Assembly: GCA_045630265.1 (NCBI GenBank)
Contig: JAZQSV010000039.1
Location: 1-7,739, forward strand
DNA: 7,739 nt
Direction: 5' to 3'
Origin: UMGS1279 sp045630265
Lineage (GTDB): Bacteria > Bacillota > Clostridia > Oscillospirales > Acutalibacteraceae
Shown here: positions 1 to 6,837 of the stretch, one piece after another
Layout: every line of letters starts with the position of its first letter
How positions within the stretch are numbered: the stretch's first letter is position 1
Translations under genes and position numbers: made by a program
Notes under the pieces: model-generated
The model's database searches: none
Seen by the model: only the letters and a program-made list of their open reading frames with translations
Told to the model about the DNA's origin: nothing

Positions 1-75
1 AAACCATACCCGTGCTCCAAACGTATTATTTAAGGTTTGCAAGAAGTTTTGTATCCAAACATTAATATCTAACAT
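1..75 (-). CDS. Partial CDS, N-terminal 25 codons, possible nucleotidyltransferase-domain protein
   Basis: Only the first 25 codons lie in the window; the gene continues beyond base 1. The ATG is at 75-73 on the minus strand. A GAGG ribosome binding site lies 8 nt upstream (about 84-87), and an extended -10 promoter at 111-139 would give a leader of about 30 nt. The peptide begins MLDINVWIQNFLQTL and ends FGARVWF. Its amphipathic start followed by FG-x-R-(V/I)-W-F resembles, from memory, the region just before the GLQGSY-type nucleotidyltransferase motif in some Firmicutes proteins, but that motif would lie outside the window. The existence of a gene is well supported by start, ribosome binding site, promoter and protein-like codons. 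The family assignment is a weak inference. Confidence 0.6.
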   Translation of the reverse strand, partial: MLDINVWIQNFLQTLNNTFGARVWF

Positions 76-110
76 CTTTTTGACCTCGTCAATTTTTTGT
101 TCTTAGACAT

Positions 111-139
111 ATTATATCATAAAAGCTTTAATTTTTCCA
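111..139 (-). promoter_or_regulatory. Promoter for the leftmost minus-strand gene
   Basis: On the minus strand the -10 is a perfect TATAAT (116-111) preceded by TGA, giving an extended -10. A TGGAAA -35 (139-134, four of six consensus positions) lies 17 nt upstream. Transcription would begin near 104, about 30 nt before the ATG at 75. The weak -35 is compensated by the extended -10. Confidence 0.65.
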
Positions 140-232
140 CCAATATTGCCTTGATATTTAGTTCGAGTCCTCCCCGAAAGCCGTTTTGGGCTTTGGATAT
201 CTATGAAAAACAACTGTGAAAATTGGTAAGAA

Positions 233-265
233 AAAAGTCCGAAACCGTTGTGGTTTCGGACTTTT
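233..265 (-). terminator. Strong Rho-independent terminator, T-tract on both sides
   Basis: A perfect 14-bp stem (233-246 with 252-265) closes a 5-nt loop. On the minus strand it is followed by TTTTTTCTT, so it is best oriented to end transcription coming from the tRNA side. On the + strand only TTTTC follows, and those T's are part of the stem. No coding gene immediately precedes it in either direction. What it seems to terminate is the structured non-coding region at 266-560, or read-through from the fMet tRNA. Confidence 0.8.
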
Positions 266-560
266 CTGCGCCGACATCTAAATCGGTTCGCATTTTTGGT
301 TGCGGGGACAGGGTGCGGGTGTCCGGCGGACACCTCTGTGAGAAGCGCAGAAGCACCGACCGAGGCGGCAGCCGAGACCTTGAACCTGTTATCGCACAAA
401 CGCTTTGCGTTTGCTTGCACTCCTTAGGTGCCCGAAGAAAAACTTCCTTGGAGCGTTGTTTTTCTTCGACCGCTGCGCCAAAACACCCTGCGCTTTATCG
501 TCCACCGGACGCGCTTAGGTGTTTTGCTCCGGGAACCCGTCGGCCGCAGGTTCAATAATC
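266..560. repeat. GC-rich palindromic non-coding region with tRNA-fMet-derived segments
   Basis: No credible gene lies here. Several hairpins can be drawn: 318-334 (7 bp, 3-nt loop), 397-413 (7 bp, 3-nt loop), 433-468 (11 bp, 14-nt loop) and 479-526 (9-bp outer stem plus inner 4-bp stems at 490-493/511-514 and 500-503/507-510). CTTAGGTG occurs at 423-430 and 514-521. Bases 292-312 repeat 606-626 exactly (tRNA 3' end and flank). The T-arm string cttgaacctg recurs at 379-388, and its inverse caggttcaa is at 547-555. The base composition is more GC-rich than its AT-rich surroundings. It resembles a tRNA-linked multicopy palindromic element, or the remnant of an insertion. If transcribed from the tRNA side it would form a structured RNA ending at the 233-265 terminator. 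Whether it is repeated in the genome cannot be seen here. Confidence 0.6.
292..312 (-). repeat. Exact 21-nt duplicate of the tRNA-fMet 3' end and flank
   Basis: This segment is identical to 606-626. It covers the last 16 nt of the tRNA gene (CCA, discriminator, 3' acceptor strand and part of the T-stem) plus 5 nt of downstream T-rich flank. The two copies are in the same orientation with starts 314 bp apart. Directly repeated tRNA 3' ends are the usual mark of integration at tRNA genes, but no integrase lies between them. Confidence 0.8.
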
Positions 561-572
561 AATTTCCATAAT

Positions 573-605
573 AAAAAATAAAAGCACCACAAAAGTGATG
601 CTTTT
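573..605 (-). terminator. Terminator of the fMet tRNA gene
   Basis: An 11-bp stem (580-590 with 595-605, one G-T pair) closes an AAAA loop (TTTT on the minus strand). On the minus strand it is followed by ATTTTTT. The hairpin begins 5 nt after the tRNA CCA, as expected for a single-tRNA transcript. A short T-run on the + strand could make it bidirectional. Confidence 0.8.
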
Positions 606-610
606 ATTTT

Positions 611-686
<76 letters not shown>

Positions 687-726
687 ATATTTAAATTTTG
701 TTCTGCGCTTTTTAAGGCGTAAAGGT

Positions 727-755
727 ATTATACACTTTTTGTTTTTAAAATGCAA
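727..755 (-). promoter_or_regulatory. Promoter of the fMet tRNA
   Basis: On the minus strand TTGCAT (755-750) and a perfect TATAAT (732-727) are separated by exactly 17 nt. The expected start near 720 gives a 5' leader of about 34 nt before the mature tRNA end at 686, which RNase P would remove. Confidence 0.85.
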
Positions 756-811
756 CCCCTTTTTTAAAATATTTTTGAAAAAGTTTTCGAGTATAGTTTT
801 ATTTATATGAC

Positions 812-846
812 AAAAAGCGGTCAAATATTCGCTATTTGGCCGCTTT
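812..846 (-). terminator. Terminator of the cell-wall operon, overlapping the PBP stop codon
   Basis: A 14-bp stem (814-827 with 833-846, one G-T pair) has a 5-nt loop and is followed on the minus strand by TTTTTG. The upstream arm of the hairpin includes bases of the TAA stop codon at 847-845, so terminating ribosomes sit on the hairpin base. It closes the four-gene minus-strand operon, and the tRNA promoter begins about 57 bp further on. Confidence 0.85.
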
Positions 847-2188
847 ATACAATATTTTTTAACATATTGGATGCAATTCTAAGAGCCACGCCGTTGCCCG
901 AACCTGCGTTTTCAACCACAACCGCAAAGGCGTAGGGCTTATTGCTATCGTTTATAAATCCGGTAAACCAAGAGTGGGGAGTGGCTTTATCACCTACCTC
1001 GGCAGTTCCCGTTTTGCCGCAGACCTCTAGGCCGCCAAAATAGTGGTCGCCATAGTTTTTGCGGACGTTATTGCGCATCATTTGTGTGAGCTCCGCGGCG
1101 TCCCTTTCACTCATCATTTTTGTTTTACTTATTTTAGCGCCTTTTATCTTCACCCCTTCGCTCGAGGTAATTTTACGTACTACAAAGGGAGAAACGGACT
1201 CACCACTGTTTGCAATACCGCCCATAAAGCTTAAAAAGTGATAGGGGTTTACAAGATCATTATGCTGACCTATACCCGACCAACCAAAGTCAATATCATT
1301 AGAATTTTTTACCTTATAAACGCTCTGCCCGCACTCGACCTTGCCCATTTTAAGGGTTTTATTGAAACCAACCTCCTCAGCAGTTTTGGTTAGCTTATTT
1401 CTGCCAAGCTCCAGTGCAGTCTGAGCAAAAAATGCGTTACAAGAATGTGTTAAAGCGTCTCCAAGCTTTATATTTTTATGGTTACCCATACAGCTTAGCC
1501 ATTCGTTCATAATAGTGGTGCCGTGGTTACAGGAAAACTGTAAATTTTCGGCATTATTTATATTTTCAAGCGCTGAAAGGGAGGTAACAAGCTTGAAGAT
1601 AGAACCGGGGGCATAAACACCCGAAACAAAGCGGTTAACGTAAACACCGTCGCCTGCAGGTGCAGTCGCGCTATGAGGGTCAAAGGTTGGGGTACTTACC
1701 ATACAAATAATTTCACCCGTTTGGTAGTTATAAATACCAAACGCGCCCGAATAACTGCCGAGTTGTTTTAATGCCTTGGTACAAAGGTTAGAGTCGAGGG
1801 TGAGCTCAATGTTATTTCCTCTACCACTTATATTATAGGTACCGTTTATAATATCCCACCCGCAAAGCTCCTTTAGGTAGGCCGACTGAACACCCGTACT
1901 CACAAAGCCCTTAAGGTCACCCACGGTATGGACGGTGGACATTCGTATATCTTTATTCTGATTATATATTCTTTCACCGTTTTTGGTAGTGGCTAAAACG
2001 GTACCGTTTCTATCGGTAATATCTCCCGCCTTATTTAGCATACCGCTTTTAAAAACGTGTCTGTTGGTGGGGTAGGTGGCCCAATCCTCTCCGTAAAGGG
2101 CAAGGCGGGTAAGATGCAGGGATAGTCCCACCAAAAAGACTAATACCGTAAGGACTACAATGAAAAATCTATGTCTAATCCACTTCAT
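845..2188 (-). CDS. Class B penicillin-binding protein (peptidoglycan D,D-transpeptidase)
   Basis: This serine transpeptidase cross-links peptidoglycan stem peptides outside the membrane. Starting at the ATG at 2188, it is 447 residues. A single membrane anchor spans about 6-27, then comes a short N-terminal module with ITDRNGTVLA (57-66), then the transpeptidase domain. The catalytic motifs are intact: S196-I-F-K199 (within PGSIFK), S249-C-N251 and K392-T-G394, with a GIGQ motif at 305-308. The length matches the short, PbpA-like class B enzymes rather than the longer FtsI/PBP2 types. An ATG two codons upstream (2194) is only 1 nt from GGAGG, whereas the 2188 ATG is 7 nt from it, so 2188 is preferred. 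The start overlaps the end of the SEDS gene, suggesting translational coupling; the two proteins form the usual SEDS-bPBP synthase pair. Whether it serves division, elongation or sporulation cannot be told. Confidence 0.93.
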   Translation of the reverse strand: MKWIRHRFFIVVLTVLVFLVGLSLHLTRLALYGEDWATYPTNRHVFKSGMLNKAGDITDRNGTVLATTKNGERIYNQNKDIRMSTVHTVGDLKGFVSTGVQSAYLKELCGWDIINGTYNISGRGNNIELTLDSNLCTKALKQLGSYSGAFGIYNYQTGEIICMVSTPTFDPHSATAPAGDGVYVNRFVSGVYAPGSIFKLVTSLSALENINNAENLQFSCNHGTTIMNEWLSCMGNHKNIKLGDALTHSCNAFFAQTALELGRNKLTKTAEEVGFNKTLKMGKVECGQSVYKVKNSNDIDFGWSGIGQHNDLVNPYHFLSFMGGIANSGESVSPFVVRKITSSEGVKIKGAKISKTKMMSERDAAELTQMMRNNVRKNYGDHYFGGLEVCGKTGTAEVGDKATPHSWFTGFINDSNKPYAFAVVVENAGSGNGVALRIASNMLKNIV

Positions 2189-3821
2189 CTTCATACCTCC
2201 ACGGACTAATCGGGCGCTTGTGTAGCTCGGCCGCCTTTAAAAACGCCATACAAACAAGCGCGCTTATAAGACTGCTTCCGCCGCGGCTTACAAAAATGAG
2301 CGTTACGCCGGTAAGGGGTAAAATATCCAGTGAGCCGAATATATTAAGGCAGGACTGGAAAATGAACATAACAGCGGTTGCTAGTGCCGTTATGGTGTAA
2401 AATGCATTATCAGAGTTTTTGGCAAGGCGCAAAGCATAGATGGCAATAAAGCCAACGCAAAGTGCCACTAAAACCGCTAAAATTCCGCCCCATTCTTCAC
2501 TTAAAATTCCAAACACAAGGTCGGTATCTGCGGCTGAAACAAAGGAAAGATTGCCGTTTCCGGGGCCGACACCAAGCAGTCCACCGCTGGCCGCCGCCAC
2601 CATTGTTCTTGTTTGTTGGTAGCCAAGACTATCCGGGTATTCCCAGGCATGGAGCCAGACGCTAAAACGTCTTGCAACGTAAGGCAGAACCATTATAGCG
2701 ACCGTAATACCGCCTAAAGCTCCAACAGTTATACCCGTTACAAAAATTGGTCTTGTAAGGCGCAAGGTTAAAATTATAAGAAGCCCCGCGAGGAAAATTG
2801 CCGCCGAGCCGAAGTCAAACATTATGGCGAGCGCCCCCATAGTAAGAAGACCAAATATAAAAAATTCAAGCTGCAAAGTTTTGTGTTTAACTATACTGTA
2901 AAGCATTTTGCCGCCGCAGAAAATAAAAATGGGCTTACATATTTCGGACGGTTGCAACGAAAGCGGACCAATATTAAGCCAGTTTCGTGCGCCACCAGCC
3001 TCGGTGCCGAAAAATGCGGTATAATATAAAAGCGCTAACGCGACAAGGCAAAGGGGTCTTTGAAGCTTCTCACAAAACTCGGGAAAGCGCAGTAACAGTG
3101 TGAGCAAAAGGTATATCAAAATGCCAATTATAAAGCAAACAAGCTGTTTGAAAAGGTTTTGCGGAGATACAGATACCGTAATTGCAAGACCAAACGTGGA
3201 CATAAAAAGCGCCGGAATTTCGGCTAGCATTGTGAAATTTTTAATGAAAAGACCAATGCAAAAATAAAGCCACTCTCCTACTATTAAAAGACCGAAACAA
3301 ATAAGAAAGGCATTGTCTAAGGTATCGGTAAAGCGAAGCATAAGGGAAATAGACACCATAAGTTGAATGGCGGTTAGTACGAGCATAGGCCAAAAGGCAT
3401 AAAAAGAGCGGGGAAGCGGCTCTTCCGTCTCAGCCCTTTTAAAGGTAAGGGTTTGTTTCGCTATGGTTATTTTATCTCCGAAATCAAGTGGTGCGGGAGC
3501 AGTAAGGTTTTGCAAATTCACCGAAATTTTACCATCTAAAGGCGCTAAAAACCACCTGTTTTTCTTAACAAACAAAATGGCGTGTTTTGGACAAACGTTT
3601 TGCAGAGGAATTAAAATATCTGCCCTTTTTGTTCTGCCAATCAGGTTTTCCTTACTTATTACGGGGATAGAAACACCGTCCTTCGTTACAAGTTCTGCAA
3701 AAACGGTATGTCCCTTGCGAAGTTTTATAAAATACCTTAACCACAAGATAAAAAGTCCCAAAGAAAAAAGAGGTATAAGCCATCTGGAAACCGCAAAATA
3801 ATAGGTATAAATAACTTCCAA
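2175..3821 (-). CDS. FHA-SEDS fusion: FtsW/RodA/SpoVE-family peptidoglycan glycosyltransferase
   Basis: SEDS proteins polymerise lipid II into glycan strands with a partner class B PBP, here the next gene. The 548-residue protein has an N-terminal membrane segment (about 13-31), a cytoplasmic FHA-like domain (about 42-130) and a SEDS domain of about ten membrane helices (about 143-530). SEDS hallmarks are GGARNWLNIGPLSLQPSE (276-293), DFGSA (336-340), and the large extracellular loop with YPDSLGYQ (395-402), where D397 aligns with the catalytic Asp. SGGLLGVGPG and DTDLVFGILSEEWG follow. Ordinary FtsW/RodA proteins are roughly 380-420 residues; the excess is the FHA module. The start is TTG, 8 nt after GGAGG (3834-3830), with no suitable nearby ATG. 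It lies 39 nt after prfC and overlaps the PBP gene. FtsW versus RodA identity is not decidable from the sequence alone. Confidence 0.92.
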   Translation of the reverse strand: MEVIYTYYFAVSRWLIPLFSLGLFILWLRYFIKLRKGHTVFAELVTKDGVSIPVISKENLIGRTKRADILIPLQNVCPKHAILFVKKNRWFLAPLDGKISVNLQNLTAPAPLDFGDKITIAKQTLTFKRAETEEPLPRSFYAFWPMLVLTAIQLMVSISLMLRFTDTLDNAFLICFGLLIVGEWLYFCIGLFIKNFTMLAEIPALFMSTFGLAITVSVSPQNLFKQLVCFIIGILIYLLLTLLLRFPEFCEKLQRPLCLVALALLYYTAFFGTEAGGARNWLNIGPLSLQPSEICKPIFIFCGGKMLYSIVKHKTLQLEFFIFGLLTMGALAIMFDFGSAAIFLAGLLIILTLRLTRPIFVTGITVGALGGITVAIMVLPYVARRFSVWLHAWEYPDSLGYQQTRTMVAAASGGLLGVGPGNGNLSFVSAADTDLVFGILSEEWGGILAVLVALCVGFIAIYALRLAKNSDNAFYTITALATAVMFIFQSCLNIFGSLDILPLTGVTLIFVSRGGSSLISALVCMAFLKAAELHKRPISPWRYEDEVD

Positions 3822-3860
3822 ATGCTACACCTCCTTTAAAATTTTAAATTGTAATTTTTA

Positions 3861-5453
3861 TTATTCCTTAGAAAATTCTTCTAAAACAAGACCCTCATTT
3901 TTCTCAAGCGCCCAGCGAATGTTCCATTCGCTTGTGAAAATCAGCAGGTCGTTTTCTCTTACGTCTTTAACCCATTTAGTATCAGATGTAAGCGACAAGG
4001 ATTTAATATCTATATCCTTATTTTTAATCCAACGTATATGCTGGTAGGAAAGGGGTCTTCGCCTTATATCAACGTTATATTCGTTTTTAAGTCGGTATTC
4101 CAAAACCTCAAACTGTAGAACACCAACAACACCAACAATAACGCGCTCCATACCGCTATCCGGCTCATGGAAAATCTGAATTGCACCCTCCTGCGCTATC
4201 TGGGTCATGCCCTTTACAAACTGCTTTCTTTTTAGGGTATCAATCTGTTCGATTTCGGCAAAATGCTCAGGCGCAAAGGTGGGAATGCCCTCAAACTCTA
4301 CCTTTTTCTTGTCATCACAAACGGTATCGCCAATAGAGAAAATACCAGGATCAAAAACGCCTATTATATCGCCTGCATAGGCCTTTTCAATAATCTCTCT
4401 ATCCTGTGCCATCATTTGTTGCGGCTGTGAAAGCTTAATCTTTTTTCCACCCTGCAAATGGTAATATTCCTTGCCTCTTTCAAATTTGCCGGAGCAAATT
4501 CTCATAAAGGCAATTCTATCCCTATGGGCTTTATTCATATTGGCCTGAATTTTAAACACAAAGGCCGAAAAACTTTCTGAAAACGGGTCAATTTCCTCTG
4601 ATTTTGTTTTGCGGGGAAGCGGAGAGGTTGTCATCTCTAAAAAGCTCTCAAGGAAGGGTTCTACACCAAAATTAGTAAGGGCAGAGCCGAAAAATACAGG
4701 GCTAAGCTTTCCGTGGCGTACCTTTTGAAGGTCAAACTCAAAGCTTGCACCGTCTAAAAGTTCTATCTGGTCTACCAAATCCTTTCTTTGGTAGGGGCCA
4801 ATAAGCTCGTCGAGTTTTTCTGTATCGGTAATGTCGCACTCAATGGCGGTAAGTTTATTTTGACCCTTATGGAATTCATTAAAGGCTAAAATTCTTCTCT
4901 TTTCCCTATCAAAAACACCCTTAAAATCAACACCGCAGCCAATTGGCCAGTTAACGGGGTAGGTGCCAATACCAAACTCGGTTTCAAGCTGGTCCAAAAG
5001 CTCAAACGGATCCCTTGCTTCGCGGTCCAGTTTATTTATAAAGGTAAAAATGGGAATATCCCTCATAGCGCAAACCTTAAAGAGCTTTCGGGTCTGCGGC
5101 TCAATACCCTTTGCGGCGTCAATAACCATAACTGCACTGTCGGCCGCCATAAGGGTGCGGTAGGTATCCTCTGAGAAGTCCTGGTGGCCGGGTGTGTCCA
5201 AAATATTTATGCAGTAGCCTTTATATTCAAACTGCATTACCGAAGAGGTTATAGAAATTCCCCTTTGCTTTTCAAGCTCCATCCAGTCTGAAACGGCATG
5301 TCTGGCAGTTGCCTTGCCTTTAACCGAGCCGGCAAGCTGTATGGCGCCGCCGTAAAGCAAAAACTTTTCGGTTAGCGTCGTTTTACCTGCGTCGGGGTGG
5401 GATATAATGGCAAAGGTTCTTCGCCTGCTAATTTCGTTTTTAAGTTCTGACAA
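3861..5453 (-). CDS. prfC: Peptide chain release factor 3 (RF3), translational GTPase
   Basis: RF3 is a cytosolic GTPase that removes RF1 or RF2 from the ribosome after termination. The 530-residue length matches the family (about 529 in E. coli). All GTPase motifs are visible: the P-loop SHPDAGKTT (18-26), G2 in RGISITSS with T69, G3 DTPGH (86-90), G4 NKLD (140-143) and G5 within FFGSAL. The SVKGK segment (43-47) and the long C-terminal part containing VGVLQFEVLEYRLKNEY fit RF3 rather than EF-G or LepA. The start is a TTG with AAGGAAG 6 nt upstream (5466-5460); no in-frame ATG precedes it. It lies 29 nt after the SGNH hydrolase gene and 39 nt before the FHA-SEDS gene with no terminator, so it appears to be co-transcribed with cell-wall genes. 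No functional link is implied. Confidence 0.96.
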   Translation of the reverse strand: MSELKNEISRRRTFAIISHPDAGKTTLTEKFLLYGGAIQLAGSVKGKATARHAVSDWMELEKQRGISITSSVMQFEYKGYCINILDTPGHQDFSEDTYRTLMAADSAVMVIDAAKGIEPQTRKLFKVCAMRDIPIFTFINKLDREARDPFELLDQLETEFGIGTYPVNWPIGCGVDFKGVFDREKRRILAFNEFHKGQNKLTAIECDITDTEKLDELIGPYQRKDLVDQIELLDGASFEFDLQKVRHGKLSPVFFGSALTNFGVEPFLESFLEMTTSPLPRKTKSEEIDPFSESFSAFVFKIQANMNKAHRDRIAFMRICSGKFERGKEYYHLQGGKKIKLSQPQQMMAQDREIIEKAYAGDIIGVFDPGIFSIGDTVCDDKKKVEFEGIPTFAPEHFAEIEQIDTLKRKQFVKGMTQIAQEGAIQIFHEPDSGMERVIVGVVGVLQFEVLEYRLKNEYNVDIRRRPLSYQHIRWIKNKDIDIKSLSLTSDTKWVKDVRENDLLIFTSEWNIRWALEKNEGLVLEEFSKE

Positions 5454-5482
5454 AAAAATCTTCCTTTTAGTTTACTTTAAGT

Positions 5483-6775
5483 TTATTCTTTGCAAAAGGA
5501 TGCAACTACGTTTCTGTAAACTGCATCGGCAATTTGCATATAGCCCTCGTTTGTGGGATGAGCACCGTTAATATCGAATCGTTCGGTAGTAGAGCTTCTT
5601 GTATTAACGGGTTTTTGAATATGGGGGTAGCCGTAGTCAGAGTCAAACTGTCCTGCAAGGTTAATTGCTTCAAGAAAATCTTTAAACTCATCCTCAGCAG
5701 CCCAATTTTGATAAGCAATATTAAGCTCATCAATAAAAATATGACACAAATAGGTGTCGCCCCAAGGTAAAATGGCACCATAGTTTGTACCGATACCGCC
5801 GTGTTGCGAAGATAAAGGCGCCATAAATACTTTGACCTTTACGTTTGGGAATGCTTCCTTAAGCTTTTTTACGATTTTCTTTGCGTAGCCAAGGAACTTA
5901 TTAATGCAAGGGGCCATACCCGCAACGTTCCAAAATTGCCAACCGTTGCCGCCAAGGAGAAAGTAAGCAGCATCTATAGTTTCTATGCCGCTTTTTTCGG
6001 CATAATATTTAAAATCAAGCTCTTCGGTTTGGGGATTAATAAAGGGGTTACTAGCCTCATTTATCGCCGAAATAATTTCAATAGGAGTAGTATGCGTCGC
6101 ACCCTCCTTGTGGGTCAAGGCGCCAAAATCGGGCCTATCTGCCGAGTGAAGTAGGTGTCGGGTAAATTTAAGCCGGTCCTTTTCAATGGTTTCAAGTCGC
6201 CAGGCGGCACCGCTCTCATCCAACCAAATGGAATGTTGGTCGGTTTTATCCTTATCGTGCTCGCAGTAAACCCAAATATTAGAGCGCCTATGGGTGGCAA
6301 AGCATTCCCAAGCCCAACCGCCGAATGCCTCAAAGCCGACACTATCTACACGGCAGTTGCCAACAAATTTGAATTTATCCTTAAAGCCAAGGCCTGCGGG
6401 AGTGCCACCCTCGCAGTTGAGTCGGCGGTTAACCTCATTAATCCAGGCGCCGCTTTCAGTTAAGGAGTCACCCACACAAAGAATGTTAATGGGCTTTTCT
6501 GGGACTTTTGCTTTTACAACGTTAAGTATTGTTTTACCCTCGCCCAAAACGGTTTTATCGGGAGCGCAAACCCTAATGGTCAGCTCAAACTGTCCCGCTT
6601 CTTCGGGTGTAAACTCAAAATACCTAGGGAAGGCCTTGCCCTTTACGCAGTAGGGAGCAATATCAAAAACGTAAGGGTTTGGCGCCTCTATAATACCTCT
6701 GTAAAAAAGCTGAAAGGTATCACCAACCACAAGGTCGTATTTTTTAGGTAAAATAACTCTAATATTTTGGAACAT
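5483..6775 (-). CDS. SGNH/GDSL-family hydrolase with N-terminal beta-rich domain
   Basis: This is a probable serine esterase or lipase-like hydrolase; the substrate is unknown, with carbohydrate O-acyl esters a common choice in the family. The 430 residues divide into an N-terminal strand-rich, Ig-like region (about 1-92) and an SGNH domain. Block I is VGDSLT with S104. Block II is probably around FGGWAW (G152/G153). Block III is GGN (275-277), and block V is GAHPTNEGY with H406. The usual DxxH acid position holds N403, with D401 two residues earlier. There is no signal peptide or membrane anchor, so it is predicted to stay in the cytoplasm unless exported in a non-classical way. The ATG has GAGG 7 nt upstream, and a promoter lies at 6838-6866. 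It is the first gene of the operon leading to prfC, FHA-SEDS and the PBP. A role in wall-precursor or sugar ester hydrolysis is only a guess from context. Confidence 0.85.
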   Translation of the reverse strand: MFQNIRVILPKKYDLVVGDTFQLFYRGIIEAPNPYVFDIAPYCVKGKAFPRYFEFTPEEAGQFELTIRVCAPDKTVLGEGKTILNVVKAKVPEKPINILCVGDSLTESGAWINEVNRRLNCEGGTPAGLGFKDKFKFVGNCRVDSVGFEAFGGWAWECFATHRRSNIWVYCEHDKDKTDQHSIWLDESGAAWRLETIEKDRLKFTRHLLHSADRPDFGALTHKEGATHTTPIEIISAINEASNPFINPQTEELDFKYYAEKSGIETIDAAYFLLGGNGWQFWNVAGMAPCINKFLGYAKKIVKKLKEAFPNVKVKVFMAPLSSQHGGIGTNYGAILPWGDTYLCHIFIDELNIAYQNWAAEDEFKDFLEAINLAGQFDSDYGYPHIQKPVNTRSSTTERFDINGAHPTNEGYMQIADAVYRNVVASFCKE

Positions 6776-6837
6776 AAGAAAACCTCACTTTTTGCATACT
6801 GAATAGTCGGGTGTGCAATATTTTTTCACTAAATTTT

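Noticed and set aside
177..194. Hairpin as a transcription terminator
   Set aside because: The stem is only 6 bp and no T-tract follows on either strand.
112..420. Minus-strand 102-residue open frame
   Set aside because: It runs through a terminator, the tRNA 3'-end duplicate (giving PVPATKN again) and the palindromic region. No ribosome binding site or protein-like composition supports it.
389..546. Integron attC site
   Set aside because: The palindromes suggested it, but the paired RYYYAAC/GTTRRRY core sites are not present at the ends and there is no integron integrase or cassette gene.
223..558. Plus-strand 111-residue open frame in the palindromic region
   Set aside because: The frame begins inside the 233-265 terminator area and its Cys/Arg/Ser-rich composition comes from GC-rich palindromes. 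There is no ribosome binding site.
266..560. Known housekeeping RNA (SRP RNA, RNase P RNA, tmRNA)
   Set aside because: The diagnostic segments I know (SRP GGAAGCAGC-type apical region, RNase P core, tmRNA tag peptide and tRNA-like acceptor) are not found.
6776..6831. Riboswitch or attenuator in the operon leader
   Set aside because: The leader is only about 55 nt and has one weak 5-bp stem with a long loop, with no terminator-like structure.
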